From assembly GCA_032906765.1 (NCBI GenBank), contig JAJTZB010000004.1, positions 1 through 64,000 on the forward strand: a stretch of DNA of 64,000 bases, given 5' to 3'. The notes under the pieces are model-generated. The model made no database searches. It had not been told where the DNA came from and saw only the letters and a program-made list of their open reading frames with translations. Source of the stretch: Nitrososphaerales archaeon. Its GTDB lineage: Archaea; Thermoproteota; Nitrososphaeria; Nitrososphaerales; Gagatemarchaeaceae. How positions within the stretch are numbered: position 1 is the first letter of the stretch; each line of letters begins with the position of its first letter. Of this stretch, positions 16,750 through 26,453 are shown piece by piece. Made by a program: the position numbers and the translations under genes.

Positions 16750-17352
16750 TTGGACAGGCTGAAGCGCTCCTTCTTCCTAGGAGAGACACCGGATCTGGCG
16801 AAGAGACTCTTGGGGTGCCGCCTCGTGAGAGTTCTCCGTGGAAGGAGGCTGGCCGGAGTCGTGGTCGAGGTAGAGGCCTACCGCGGAGAGGACGACCCAG
16901 CAAGCCACGCTTACGGTGGGATTACAGAACGAAACAAAGTCATGTTTGGAGAGGAAGGCCACGCGTATGTCTACTTCACGATGGGCATGCACTGGTGCCT
17001 GAACGTTACGACGGAGGAGCCGGGCAGGGCTGGAGCGGTGCTGATCAGGGCCCTCGAACCCACGGAGGGCTTGGACGTGATGGCCAAGAGGAGGGGTAGG
17101 ACTCGAATCGAAGAGCTTGCGAACGGCCCTGCCAAGCTCACGCAGGCCCTGGGAATCGATGGCAGGATGAATGGGGAGGACCTTGTCAGGTCGCTGAGGC
17201 TGTTCATCGAGAGAGAGGTTGACCCTAGAGCGATAGCCACGAGTTCGAGGGTGGGCATCAGCAGGGGCAGAGAGCTCGAATGGAGGTTCTTCGTAAAGGA
17301 TAGCAAATTCGTTTCGAAGGCCAAACCTGCCGTTCGAGCGCAGAACCCATAA
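16750..17352 (+). CDS. mpg: 3-methyladenine DNA glycosylase (AAG/Mpg family)
   Basis: This 200-residue protein matches the alkyladenine glycosylase family. It has LAKRLLGCRLVR, the catalytic Glu in VVVEVEAYRGEDDPASHAYGG, NKVMFGEEGHAYVYFTMGMH and NGPAKLTQALGID. It flips out and excises alkylated purines in base excision repair. The start is a TTG at 16750. EndoQ, another base-damage enzyme, lies 1.2 kb upstream on the other strand, so two repair genes are near each other without being an operon. Confidence 0.92.
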   Translation: MDRLKRSFFLGETPDLAKRLLGCRLVRVLRGRRLAGVVVEVEAYRGEDDPASHAYGGITERNKVMFGEEGHAYVYFTMGMHWCLNVTTEEPGRAGAVLIRALEPTEGLDVMAKRRGRTRIEELANGPAKLTQALGIDGRMNGEDLVRSLRLFIEREVDPRAIATSSRVGISRGRELEWRFFVKDSKFVSKAKPAVRAQNP

Positions 17353-17379
17353 CTAAGGCTCGGGCGGAAGGAGATTTGT

Positions 17380-17474
17380 GGGGTCGTCGGCTAGTCTGGT
17401 CTAGGCTTCAATTGTCGTTGACAAGGAGAGGCCTTGGGCGCTTGAGACCCCCGGTTCAAATCCGGGCGACCCCA
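17380..17474 (+). tRNA. tRNA-Pro(TGG) with intron in the anticodon stem
   Basis: Acceptor GGGGTCG/CGACCCC and T-arm CCCGG TTCAAAT CCGGG pair perfectly. The anticodon loop CTTGGGC gives anticodon TGG. The D-stem pairs GGCT with GGCT (two G-T pairs). The 5' side of the anticodon stem is split: CAA at 17409-17411 and GC at 17431-17432 together pair with GCTTG. This places a 19-nt intron (17412-17430, with its own TTGTC/GACAA hairpin) at position 29/30, a known but non-canonical archaeal site. CCA is not encoded. Confidence 0.9.
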
Positions 17475-17545
17475 CTTCCAGTAGAGCCAAATGAATTTCC
17501 GTTGTTGTACTGTTAAATACATTTGACAACGATGTCCCGCGCGCA

Positions 17546-19633
17546 TTGCAGGCAGCTCCTAGAAGGGTCAAGACGATTTACAGCGTCATTGCGTCTCCGC
17601 AGAGGCTTGAGATCCTGAGGATACTGAACATCAAGGGCCCGCTCACTTACAGCGCGCTGAAGATTCTGGCAGGGTTCAAGTCGAAGAAGGAGTCTGGGAA
17701 GTTTGCGTACCACCTTAGGAAGCTCGTGAAGCAGCTCCTGATACAGCTGAACCGCCAAGAGAGGAAGTACACGGTCACGAACCTCGGAAGGCTCGTGCTC
17801 AACCTCACCAGGCAGATTGAGGAGCAATCGCTCGTCGAGAGCGGGAAGCTGTACGTCAGGACTTCCCACCAGACCATGGAGGAGTTCAACGCCAACAAGA
17901 TTCTGCAGTCACTCGTCAAGGAGGCGGGCATGCCTGTCGAGTTGGCCCAGAAGATCACGAGCGAAACGGAGTCGAGGCTCTACAAGTTCCAGACGCAGTA
18001 CCTCACGGCTCCGCTGATCAGGGAAATAGTGAACGCGCTACTTGTCGAACACAGTCTCGAAGAGTACAGGCACAAGCTCACGAGGCTTGGGATGCCAATC
18101 TATGACGTGACGCAGCTGCTCAACAAGGCGGGGGACGACGGGCAGAACGTCGAAAACCTGATTCATCAGACGGGCAAGCAGGTCTTCTCCGAGTATCTTC
18201 TGCTAGAGCAGCTCCCGAGGGACGTCGCAGACGCTCACCTCTCGGGCGACATCCACATCACTGACGCCGGGTCGTGGGGGCTGACGCCGGACACTGTCTT
18301 CGTAGACCTGCTCTCGGTGAGGAGCGCGGGAATCAACCCGAGAGGAAGAATACTCAACGCGTCGATGATACCCAGTCCCGAGAACGCCGAGAGGGCGCTC
18401 AACATCGTACTCAACATGGCGTCGATACTCTGCAGAGAAGTGACGGAGGAGATGGCATTCAGAAATTTCCTGCAGTACCTCGGGCCTTTCTGCAAGTCAA
18501 AGAGCAAGAGGGAACTCGAGTCGCTCCTCCTGAGATTCTACGAAACGATTGGGTCGCCGATCGCTGGCGCGGAGAAGCCGTCGATCAGCATCGAACTGAA
18601 CCCATACAGACACGACGACGTCGGAAGGGACGTGATGGACAAGACGCTGGAAGCAGCGCTCTCCGCCTACAGGAGCTTCGCCGAGGAGACGCCGAGGCCA
18701 GACCTCAGACTGTTGATCGCTAAGCCGAATAGGGTCGACGAGACGCAGACGCTCAAGGAGGCGGCGGCCATAATCTTCAACGGAGGCAGGATAGCGTTCT
18801 TCTCTTCGGACCAGCGCAGGAGTTTTCTCGGCCTAAACGCTGGCATCCTCCCCCAAGAACTCCAAGCGGATAACGTAAGCGTCTTGCACAACTTGAGTCT
18901 AAACCTGCCGAGACTCGCCTACGACTCCAACCAGGACGAGACCTACTTCAGGGCCAAGCTCGCCCTGCTGATCGGGGTGGCTGCAGACGCGCTCACAACC
19001 AGGCGGAGGCTCATAGAGAGGACGCTGAAGAGGGGGCTGCTCCCGGCCCTGGGGTCAGGGTCGGACGCAGTCACGACCGGGACAATGCCCCTGGTGATGA
19101 ACCTGGTGGGGCTCGACGAGACGCTTGCGAGCCTGATACGCGACCCCACCTCGGCGTCCAGGTTCGCTTTAGCTGAGAAGATAGTAGAGACAGCCACCCA
19201 GGTGGCCACTGAGAAGTCCAGCAAGAACGAGAAGCTGGGGGCCGCGATGCTCGACCTGGACGGCGGTGTAAGGATGGCCAGCCTTGACGCTGAGAAGTAC
19301 GGCAAGGCGAACCTTCAGCCCCTTCAGAAGAACGCTTACACGCAGTCTCCCAAGTTGGCCCTAGCCGACTTGGAGAACCAGGAGAAGATGCAGTACCTCT
19401 CGAGGCTCTCGGTTGGGTTGCAGGGAGGGCTGTCCGTGACGCTGGACGGTTCGGCCGAGGATGTCAGGGGGATCTACAACACAATCCTGAACGCGACGCC
19501 CAAGATACCTTACTTCAAGGTAGACAGGACGATATCCGTCTGCAGGAATTGCGGTGCGAAGCTGCCGCAGAATGCTACGAGGTGCAAGCGTTGCAAATCC
19601 GTGGCCACTGTGCAGTACTCGACAGCCGTCTAG
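17546..19633 (+). CDS. winged-helix, ATP-cone, NrdD-like protein (possible reductase regulator)
   Basis: This 695-residue protein has an ArsR-like winged helix (residues 5-90, SPQRLEILRILNIKGPLTYS), an ATP-cone (about 100-185, EFNANKILQSLVKEAG) and a long region resembling the class III ribonucleotide reductase NrdD. The C-terminal zinc ribbon is CRNCGAKLPQNATRCKRC. It ends ATVQYSTAV, so the NrdD glycyl-radical motif (RxxGY) after the zinc site is not seen. The DNA-binding head plus nucleotide-sensing cone, just upstream of nrdJ, suggests a regulatory pseudoenzyme. TTG 17546 fits TTAAATAC at 17512-17519. Confidence 0.75.
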   Translation: MQAAPRRVKTIYSVIASPQRLEILRILNIKGPLTYSALKILAGFKSKKESGKFAYHLRKLVKQLLIQLNRQERKYTVTNLGRLVLNLTRQIEEQSLVESGKLYVRTSHQTMEEFNANKILQSLVKEAGMPVELAQKITSETESRLYKFQTQYLTAPLIREIVNALLVEHSLEEYRHKLTRLGMPIYDVTQLLNKAGDDGQNVENLIHQTGKQVFSEYLLLEQLPRDVADAHLSGDIHITDAGSWGLTPDTVFVDLLSVRSAGINPRGRILNASMIPSPENAERALNIVLNMASILCREVTEEMAFRNFLQYLGPFCKSKSKRELESLLLRFYETIGSPIAGAEKPSISIELNPYRHDDVGRDVMDKTLEAALSAYRSFAEETPRPDLRLLIAKPNRVDETQTLKEAAAIIFNGGRIAFFSSDQRRSFLGLNAGILPQELQADNVSVLHNLSLNLPRLAYDSNQDETYFRAKLALLIGVAADALTTRRRLIERTLKRGLLPALGSGSDAVTTGTMPLVMNLVGLDETLASLIRDPTSASRFALAEKIVETATQVATEKSSKNEKLGAAMLDLDGGVRMASLDAEKYGKANLQPLQKNAYTQSPKLALADLENQEKMQYLSRLSVGLQGGLSVTLDGSAEDVRGIYNTILNATPKIPYFKVDRTISVCRNCGAKLPQNATRCKRCKSVATVQYSTAV

Positions 19634-19757
19634 GATGTTCGACATGAGGCCGCAATCGTTCTCAGCGTGTCAAAAAGAGTTAACTGCAAAGCGTCTCATG
19701 CGATGCATTACTGCCTAATCGAGGTGGTTTTTGTGAACGGTTGGTTAGCCAAGACTG

Positions 19758-19766
19758 AAATATATA
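19758..19766 (+). promoter_or_regulatory. TATA box of nrdJ
   Basis: AATATATAC lies about 29-37 nt before the ATG at 19795, giving a nearly leaderless mRNA. The 146-base gap before nrdJ therefore holds a separate promoter. Confidence 0.6.
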
Positions 19767-19794
19767 CAGGATGAAATAGGTGAACGGCAGGATT

Positions 19795-22104
19795 ATGACG
19801 TCTATCGTTGAAGAACCACGAGACTCTGCGAATGTTGCAGTAAGCAGGGAAGTAAAGCTTCCTTCTGAAACCCTCGCAGCGTTCGGAGGAGATGAGCTGC
19901 GGGCGAGGGTGTTCTACGAAAAATATGCGCTCAGGGACTCGAAAGGTCTCCCGACCGAGAAGGCGCCGGACGAGATGTGGCGCAGGGTGGCAGCGGAGCT
20001 CGCCTCTGTGGAGAAGGACGAGGAGAAGAGGAAGGAGTGGACGACCAAGTTCTACTGGCTCCTACAAGACTGGCGCTTCGTGCCGGGTGGCAGGATTCTC
20101 TTCGGCGCAGGGCAGCCGAGGAAGTCGACCCTTCTCAACTGCTACTTCTTCGGCATCAAGGAGGACTCGATAGAGGCGATATTCGAGTGGTGCAAGGAGG
20201 CCGCCAGGACCTACAGCTACGGAGGGGGGGTCGGGACTGACATCTCGGTGCTGAGGCCGAAGGGGGCCCCCGTCAACAACGCCGCGATTTACAGCTCCGG
20301 TTCTGTCTCTTTCATGGAGCTGCTCTCCACAACCACCGGCACGATTGGCCAAGCTGGAAGGAGAGGCGCACTCATGATAACAATCGGCGTAGACCACCCA
20401 GACGTAATCGATTTCATCAAGGTGAAAAGCGACCTGAAGAAAGTAAATTATGCAAATATCTCTGTGAAAATCACTGATGATTTCATGAAGGCGGTGGAGA
20501 GCGACGGCGAGTTCATGCTCCACTTCAAGAACGAGAAAGTGGACACGAACACGAAGGTCAGGGCCAAGGAGGTCTGGAAGCAACTGGTCAGGGGCGCCTG
20601 GCAGTCGGACGAGCCTGGAGTTCTCTTCTGGGACACAATCAAGCGGGAGTCGACGACGGAGTACAACGGAATGGAGGTGCAGGGAGTCAACCCGTGCAGC
20701 GAGCAGACTCTCGAGAGCTACGGCTGCTGCTGTCTCGGTTCGGTGAACCTGAGCGCATTCGTGAAGGAGCCGTTCACCGACAAGGCGAGCATCGACTGGG
20801 ACGCGCTGACGAGGGCAGTCCAGTTCGGCGTCCGGTTCCTTGACGACGTGCTGGACTACAACGCGGACAGGCATCCGCTGCCCCAGCAGAGGAAGGCTTC
20901 CCTCTGGAGCAGGAGGATAGGCGTCGGAATAACTGGCCTCGGGGACATGCTGATCAAGCTCGGACTCAAGTACGACGATGACTCGACGATAGGGTTCGTC
21001 GACCATCTCTTCGAGAGAATCAAGAACGTCATCTACGAATACTCGACCGAGCTTGCGAAGGAGAAGGGGAGCTTCCCTGCCTTCGACGCCGACAAGCACC
21101 TCTCGCAGCCGTTCATCCAGAGGCTTGACGGGAAGGTCAAGGAGAAGATCAGGTCGCAGGGCATAAGGAACGCAGCCATCACGACGATCCCGCCGGTCGG
21201 TTCAGGTTCAATACTTGCCGGAAGTTCGAGCGGAGTCGAACCTGTCTTCGCCTTGGCATACACCAGGAGGAGCAAGTCGCTCAGCGAGGGCGAGTTCAAG
21301 GTCTTCCACCCGCTCGTCAGACAATTCATGGACGCGACGCACGTGTCGGACGAGCAGCAGCTTCCCAGCTACTTCGTGACTGCCCACCAGATCAGGCCGG
21401 AGATGAGGGTGAAGATGCAGGCAACCATCCAGAAGCACATCGACACAGCGATCTCGAGCACAGTGAACCTCGCGCAGGAGATTACTCCCGAAGAAGTGGA
21501 GAAGATCTACATGCTCGCGTGGAGGATGGGCTGCAAGGGAATGACCATCTACAGGGAGGGCAGCAGAGAGGGGATTCTGGAGACAGAGAAGGTAACCAAG
21601 AAGGACGAGCACGCTGAGCCGGCGGCATCGTTCGACAGACCGAGGTTGATGGAGGGCAGGACCCTCAAACTGAAGCTGCCGCAGGGAGGAATCTACCTGA
21701 CGGCTAACCTCGTCAATGGAGAGCCGAAGGAGGTCTTCGTGACCCTAGGCAAGTCGGGGGGCGATGAGAAGGCGGACGCTGAGGCGCTCGGCCGGCTGAT
21801 CAGCCTCTACCTGCAGCACGGGGGCGACGTCAGGAACGTCATATCCACCCTCAAGGGGATCAAGGGCAAGTACGTGTCGTGGGACGACGGGGTGCAGCTG
21901 CAGTCGATACCAGACGCAGTCGCGAAGGCGCTGGAGCTGCTCGTCACTAACCGGGTAGCGAGTGACTCGAGCATCCGACTAATGGAGGGGGAGCAGCAAG
22001 CGACCGCCCGCGGAGCGAGTTGCCCCGACTGCCACGAGAACACCCTGATCTTCGAGAACGGATGCTATCGCTGCAGTAACTGTGGATATTCAAAATGTGA
22101 GTGA
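19795..22104 (+). CDS. nrdJ: adenosylcobalamin-dependent ribonucleotide reductase
   Basis: This class II reductase of about 770 residues makes deoxyribonucleotides with coenzyme B12, with no oxygen requirement. Visible features are the first redox Cys in STLLNCYFFGIKED, the catalytic NPCSE motif followed by CCCLGSVNLS, and the PPVGSGSILAGSSSGVEP loop. The C-terminal Cys-rich tail is CPDCHENTLIFENGCYRC followed by CGYSKCE. The ATG at 19795 fits the TATA box; GTG 19780 is an alternative. No class I or III catalytic gene is seen in the window. Confidence 0.95.
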   Translation: MTSIVEEPRDSANVAVSREVKLPSETLAAFGGDELRARVFYEKYALRDSKGLPTEKAPDEMWRRVAAELASVEKDEEKRKEWTTKFYWLLQDWRFVPGGRILFGAGQPRKSTLLNCYFFGIKEDSIEAIFEWCKEAARTYSYGGGVGTDISVLRPKGAPVNNAAIYSSGSVSFMELLSTTTGTIGQAGRRGALMITIGVDHPDVIDFIKVKSDLKKVNYANISVKITDDFMKAVESDGEFMLHFKNEKVDTNTKVRAKEVWKQLVRGAWQSDEPGVLFWDTIKRESTTEYNGMEVQGVNPCSEQTLESYGCCCLGSVNLSAFVKEPFTDKASIDWDALTRAVQFGVRFLDDVLDYNADRHPLPQQRKASLWSRRIGVGITGLGDMLIKLGLKYDDDSTIGFVDHLFERIKNVIYEYSTELAKEKGSFPAFDADKHLSQPFIQRLDGKVKEKIRSQGIRNAAITTIPPVGSGSILAGSSSGVEPVFALAYTRRSKSLSEGEFKVFHPLVRQFMDATHVSDEQQLPSYFVTAHQIRPEMRVKMQATIQKHIDTAISSTVNLAQEITPEEVEKIYMLAWRMGCKGMTIYREGSREGILETEKVTKKDEHAEPAASFDRPRLMEGRTLKLKLPQGGIYLTANLVNGEPKEVFVTLGKSGGDEKADAEALGRLISLYLQHGGDVRNVISTLKGIKGKYVSWDDGVQLQSIPDAVAKALELLVTNRVASDSSIRLMEGEQQATARGASCPDCHENTLIFENGCYRCSNCGYSKCE

Positions 22105-22156
22105 CACCGCGCCCTCGCAAATGATTTAACAGCACCACTAGCCGCTGGAAGCTCTC

Positions 22157-22390
22157 TTGAGCCGGAAGGGAGGCAGTCCTGTGGTCATGGCGATGGTGGT
22201 CACAGCACTGGTTGTCACGCCACTGGTCCTCTTCGGAGTCTACCTCGGCTACTACGTGGGTGACGCGGTCGGCTATTCCAAGCCGATTCTGGCGATAATC
22301 TTCTCGACGATCGGTTTCCTGGTGGCTATGGCCATAGTCACGAAAGCGATAGTGAAGATTGTGGCGAGGACCAGCGCGCCTAAGGCTTGA
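22157..22390 (+). CDS. small two-helix membrane protein
   Basis: This 77-residue protein has two strong membrane segments (about residues 9-31 and 42-66), a GYYVGDAVGY turn and a basic tail. The layout recalls AtpI/AtpZ-type proteins, and it faces the ATP synthase operon convergently, but the similarity is too weak for a firm name. TTG 22157 fits a TATA-like GATTTAACA about 30 nt upstream. Its last 11 bases overlap the end of the small coiled-coil gene on the other strand. Confidence 0.6.
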   Translation: MSRKGGSPVVMAMVVTALVVTPLVLFGVYLGYYVGDAVGYSKPILAIIFSTIGFLVAMAIVTKAIVKIVARTSAPKA

Positions 22391-22517
22391 GTTTGCTCAG
22401 GGCCTCTGACTTCGCCTTTTCGACCTTCGCCCTGACCTCGGCGACAGCCTCGTGATTGGCCGCTTCGACCTTCTCGACAGCGGACTTGAACTGCTCTTCC
22501 ACGATTTCCTCGCTCAT
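22380..22517 (-). CDS. 45-residue coiled-coil ORF at the end of the ATP synthase operon
   Basis: This short frame starts MSEEIVEEQFKSAVEKVEAA and continues as an alternating Glu/Lys/Ala helix to a Pro-ended C terminus (ALSKLKP). Its ATG overlaps the atpD stop codon as ATGA, the coupling used between other genes here. The heptad-like pattern suggests one amphipathic helix or coiled coil. It could be a small stalk or assembly factor of the ATP synthase, which is inference from position. It is easily missed because of its size. Confidence 0.6.
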   Translation of the reverse strand: MSEEIVEEQFKSAVEKVEAANHEAVAEVRAKVEKAKSEALSKLKP

Positions 22518-23155
22518 GCTGCCGCCTTCCTCTCGAGTATCTTCTTTACATGTTTTAGCCTGACGAACTCCTCTCTCTCCCTTTCTTCAAGGGTGGCTTG
22601 GATGAACCTGATCGATGTCTCATAGCGGGGTATGATCATGTACTCCAGGGCGTTCAGCAGCCTCTGGGTCTTCTCCAGCTCCTTTGCCAGTCTGAAGATT
22701 GCGTTCTCGAACTCGGCGGCCCTGAAGATGGAAGGCAGGACCTTCCTCATCTGTCTAGAAGCCCTGTCGACGGCCACGTTCGTATCTGCGAATCCGTATG
22801 TCATCCCCGTCTCCTTCTCCGAGAGCTTGAGGGACGGCACGTCCACGTCAACGACCCTCCTGACGCTCACCTCCGCCTCGACCATCGGCGGTGTGTTTGC
22901 TGCTATCCCCTCCAGCCTAAGCGGGCCGAGCTTGAGGTAGGCGTCGTAGAGTGCGAGGTATGCGTCGGAGAGAGGCTCCGATATCTCGTCGCGCGCCTTG
23001 CTCGCCTGCTGGATCATCTCGTCGAGCCTCTTGAGGAGCACGTCCCTCTTGTCGTCGAGGACCTTCTTCACCCTCCTCGCAGTCTGGAGCCGCCTCCTCG
23101 TGCCGATGAGTTCTATCTTTGTCGGGAGTACGTTGGAGCCTGAGGCGACTGACAT
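22514..23155 (-). CDS. atpD: A/V-type ATP synthase subunit D
   Basis: The protein (213 residues from ATG 23155) begins SNVLPTKIELIGTRRRLQTA, the conserved start of subunit D, and has the long antiparallel helical hairpin of the central rotor shaft. The ATG follows the atpB stop by two bases. The frame is open another 33 codons upstream, but that part lies inside atpB and lacks family features. It couples rotor turning to the A3B3 head. Confidence 0.93.
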   Translation of the reverse strand: MSVASGSNVLPTKIELIGTRRRLQTARRVKKVLDDKRDVLLKRLDEMIQQASKARDEISEPLSDAYLALYDAYLKLGPLRLEGIAANTPPMVEAEVSVRRVVDVDVPSLKLSEKETGMTYGFADTNVAVDRASRQMRKVLPSIFRAAEFENAIFRLAKELEKTQRLLNALEYMIIPRYETSIRFIQATLEEREREEFVRLKHVKKILERKAAA

Positions 23156-23157
23156 TC

Positions 23158-24570
23158 CTACTCGGCCGACTTTTCCGCGACGTAGTACTTCTTGATGAAC
23201 TCTTCCTTGATGTTCGTCAGCTCGCTCTGAGGGAGGATAGAGAGCGCCTCCCACGCGATGCGCAGTGTGTCCTCGAACGTCCTGTTCTCGTCGTAGCCCT
23301 GGTTCAGGTACCTCTGCTCGAAGTAGTCTCCGAACTTCAGATACTGCAGGTCCGAACCTGTCAGGCCGGACTTGCCGACTATCTCTGCCAGCGCCCTCAG
23401 CTCGACCGCCCTCGCGTACGCGTTGTAGAGCTGGTTGCCCACCTGGTGGTGGTCAGCCCTCGCCCTGCCTTCCTTGATTACGTGGCCGAGCGCCGGGCCC
23501 ATCAGCCTGCTCAGGCTGGAGAGGACATAGACCGGAGGGTAGATGCCCTTCCTGAACAGCTCCCTCCCGAGGAAGATCTGGCCCTCCGTGATGTAACCCG
23601 TCAGGTCAGGGATCGGGTGGGTCACGTCGTCGCTCGGCATGGAGAGAATCGGCATCTGAGTTATGCTTCCCTTCCTTTCCTTGATTCTGCCTGCTCGCTC
23701 GTAGAGAGTCGCGAGGTCCGTGTAGAGATAGCCTGGGAAGCCCTTCCTTCCCGGGACCTCCTCCCTTGCAGCGGAGATCTCCCTGAGCGCCTCTGCGTAG
23801 TTGGTGATGTCGGTGATTATGACTAGCACGTGCATGCCCAGCTCGTAGGCGAGGTACTCAGCGGCAGTCAGGGCGACGCGCGGGGTGATGACTCGCTCGA
23901 TCGCCGGGTCGTCGGCGAGGTTCAGGTACAGGACGCTCCTCCTGATCGCGCCAGACTCTGCGAGGGTCCGCTGGAAGAATATCGCATCGCTGCTTGACAC
24001 ACCGACTGCGGCGAAGACCACGGCGAACTCCTCGCCTTCGCCCACCACAGTCGCCTGCCTTGCGATTTGCGCTGCAAGGTTGTTGTGCGGCATTCCAGCG
24101 CCGGAGAAGATTGGGAGCTTCTGTCCTCTCACGAGAGTCAGCATCCCGTCGATGACAGAGACGCCGGTCTGAATCAGGTCGGTAGGATACTCCCTCCTCT
24201 CGGGATTGATCGGAGCACCGTTGACGTCGCGGAAGCTCTTTGCGACTGGTTCTGGGAGGCCGTCCAGCGGCTTGCCCAGCCCGTCGAAGACCCTGCCGAG
24301 CAGTTGGTCAGACACAGGAAGCTCCATCGTCCTGCCCAGGAACCTGGCCTTCGTTCCGCTTATCGAAAGTCCTGACGTTCCCTCGAACACCTGCACCACA
24401 GCCTTGCCGAACCCAGTCTCCAGGACCCTTGCGAGCCTCCTCCTTCCCTCGCTGTCCTCGATCTCGACTAGCTCGTCGAATGCGGCCTTCTCGACGCCAT
24501 CGACGACGAGCAGCGGGCCCCTGATCTCCGCGACCTTGTTGTATTCGAGCCCGGACGAAGACCTGCTCAC
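23158..24570 (-). CDS. atpB: A/V-type ATP synthase subunit B
   Basis: This 470-residue non-catalytic head subunit starts [19 protein letters not shown] and has the conserved [22 protein letters not shown] (modified P-loop region), the [14 protein letters not shown] strand and [23 protein letters not shown]. It overlaps the atpA stop by four bases. Length and motifs match archaeal subunit B. Confidence 0.96.
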   Translation of the reverse strand: MSRSSSGLEYNKVAEIRGPLLVVDGVEKAAFDELVEIEDSEGRRRLARVLETGFGKAVVQVFEGTSGLSISGTKARFLGRTMELPVSDQLLGRVFDGLGKPLDGLPEPVAKSFRDVNGAPINPERREYPTDLIQTGVSVIDGMLTLVRGQKLPIFSGAGMPHNNLAAQIARQATVVGEGEEFAVVFAAVGVSSSDAIFFQRTLAESGAIRRSVLYLNLADDPAIERVITPRVALTAAEYLAYELGMHVLVIITDITNYAEALREISAAREEVPGRKGFPGYLYTDLATLYERAGRIKERKGSITQMPILSMPSDDVTHPIPDLTGYITEGQIFLGRELFRKGIYPPVYVLSSLSRLMGPALGHVIKEGRARADHHQVGNQLYNAYARAVELRALAEIVGKSGLTGSDLQYLKFGDYFEQRYLNQGYDENRTFEDTLRIAWEALSILPQSELTNIKEEFIKKYYVAEKSAE

Positions 24571-26354
24571 TTGACCTTGACCTCCTGGACGCCGGAGAGC
24601 GAGGCAAACTCGTCGTACATCTGTTTGACCAGTGCGTCGAGCTTGTCCAGCTCGTCGTTTGTGAGCGCGAACTTGGACCTGAGCATCGGGGCCGTAACCT
24701 GCATCGCCCTGATCTTCGCCAGCGGGACACCGTTCCTGAGAGCCTTCAGGGCCTCCTGGTAGAACTGGACGTACATCTTCATCATCTTGAGCTGCTTCTG
24801 CGGACTGCAGTAGGCGTCGGTGTTGTCGTAGGCGTTCTGCTGCAAGAAGCCTATCTGGATCATCCTTGCCACGTCGAGGATGAGCTTCTCCTCGTCAGGC
24901 AGGGCCTCGGGGCCGAGCAGCCTTACGATCTCCTTCAGTGCGTCCTCCCTCTGCAGGATGCCGTAGGCGTCGGACCTGATAGAAAGCCACTCCTTGTCAA
25001 TCCTCTCGTTCCACCACTTGCTGACCGACTCGATGTAGCCGGAGTATGAGGTCATCCAGTTGATAGAGGGGTAGTGCCTGGAATAGGCGAGCCTCGCGTC
25101 GAGCGACCAGAACGTCCTGACAAACCTGATCGTCTGCGACGTGACCGGCTCTGTGAAGTCTCCACCTGCTGGGGAGACCGCGCCAATCAGGGTGATCGAT
25201 CCAGTCCTTTCTGGCGTCCCGAGTACGTTGACCCTCCCGGCCCTCTCGTAGAACTCTGCCAGCCTGGAAGCGAGGTACGACGGGTATCCCTCCTCCGCGG
25301 GCATCTCCTCCAGCCTTCCGCTTATCTCGCGGAGAGCCTCTGCCCATCTGCTCGTGGAGTCTGCGACGAGTACTGTGTCGTAGCCCATGTCCCTGTAGTA
25401 CTCTGCCATCGTCACGCCCGTGTAGATGCTCGCCTCTCTCGCGGCAACGGGCATGTTGCTGACGTTTGCGATGAGTATCGTCCTCTCCATCAGCGGCCTG
25501 CCGCTCTGCGGGTCGATCAGCTCGGGGAACTCGACGAGCACCTCGGTCATTTCGTTCCCGCGCTCACCGCAGCCAATATGGAAGACTACTTTCGCGTCTG
25601 CATATTTTGCCACACTGTGTAGGGTCACGGTTTTTCCGGTCCCGAACGCGCCGGGAATCGCGCCCGTCCCTCCTTTCGACATCGGGAAGAAACAGTCAAG
25701 CACCCTCTGGCCTGTCAGCAGAGGAATCTCTGGGTCGAGTCTTTCGCGAACCGGTCGAGGGGTCCTCACAGGCCACCTGTGGTAGAGCGTCAGTTCGAGC
25801 TTCTTACCATTCTTGTCTTCTGTTGTAACGACGGTCTCGTCGATTTTGAACTTTCCAACCTTCACCACGTCCTTGACCTTGGCCTTGGACGCTGTCGGCG
25901 GAACGAGTATTCTGTGCTCAATGAGCGGCGTCTCCTGGACCTTCCCGATCACGCTCCCTCCCCCTATCTCGTCGCCTGTCTTCACGATGGGCACGAACTC
26001 CCACAGCTTGTCAAACGGAATCGAGTTCGCTGTTACGCCCCTCGTGATGAACGCGCCTGCCTTCTTTGCGATGACGTCGAGGGGCCTCTGCAAACCGTCG
26101 TAGATGGTGCCCATCATGCCAGGCCCGAGAGTCGTCGACAGTGGTTGGCCGGTTCCCTCTACTGGTTCCCCGGGTCTGAGGCCGGAGGTCGATTCGTAAA
26201 CCTGCACGAAGGCGATGTCTCCTGTCAGCTTGATTATTTCGCCTATGAGCTTCTCCTCGCCCACCGCCACGACCTCGTACATCTTCGCGGTGGACATCCC
26301 TGAAGCCTTGACCGCAGGACCGGAGATCCACTCGATTTTGCCTTTGACTGCCAC
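24567..26354 (-). CDS. atpA: A/V-type ATP synthase catalytic subunit A
   Basis: This 595-residue catalytic subunit has the P-loop GAFGTGKT at residues 235-242, the A-type insertion region (about 120-200) and the [18 protein letters not shown] motif. No intein is present, although this gene is a common intein site. It begins at a GTG with a TATA-like GAAATATAAGG about 40 nt upstream and leads the operon atpA-atpB-atpD plus a small ORF. The E, F and H subunits are in a separate cluster at 33.8-35 kb. Confidence 0.96.
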   Translation of the reverse strand: MAVKGKIEWISGPAVKASGMSTAKMYEVVAVGEEKLIGEIIKLTGDIAFVQVYESTSGLRPGEPVEGTGQPLSTTLGPGMMGTIYDGLQRPLDVIAKKAGAFITRGVTANSIPFDKLWEFVPIVKTGDEIGGGSVIGKVQETPLIEHRILVPPTASKAKVKDVVKVGKFKIDETVVTTEDKNGKKLELTLYHRWPVRTPRPVRERLDPEIPLLTGQRVLDCFFPMSKGGTGAIPGAFGTGKTVTLHSVAKYADAKVVFHIGCGERGNEMTEVLVEFPELIDPQSGRPLMERTILIANVSNMPVAAREASIYTGVTMAEYYRDMGYDTVLVADSTSRWAEALREISGRLEEMPAEEGYPSYLASRLAEFYERAGRVNVLGTPERTGSITLIGAVSPAGGDFTEPVTSQTIRFVRTFWSLDARLAYSRHYPSINWMTSYSGYIESVSKWWNERIDKEWLSIRSDAYGILQREDALKEIVRLLGPEALPDEEKLILDVARMIQIGFLQQNAYDNTDAYCSPQKQLKMMKMYVQFYQEALKALRNGVPLAKIRAMQVTAPMLRSKFALTNDELDKLDALVKQMYDEFASLSGVQEVKVK

Positions 26355-26390
26355 GACGATTCCCTATTTCGTTGCCCGCTCCGAACGAGC

Positions 26391-26401
26391 CTTATATTTC
26401 T
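26391..26401 (-). promoter_or_regulatory. TATA box of the atpABD operon
   Basis: On the minus strand GAAATATAAGG lies 37-47 nt before the atpA GTG start, leaving a short leader of about 10-15 nt. Confidence 0.55.
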
Positions 26402-26453
26402 TAGTCGCTTTCGTCTACTGGGGGGAGCAACTGCCCGTCTGGTCTGTTTACCA

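Noticed and set aside
24567-26354. Intein in atpA
   Set aside because: The catalytic subunit is a frequent intein host, but the protein is continuous and of normal length.
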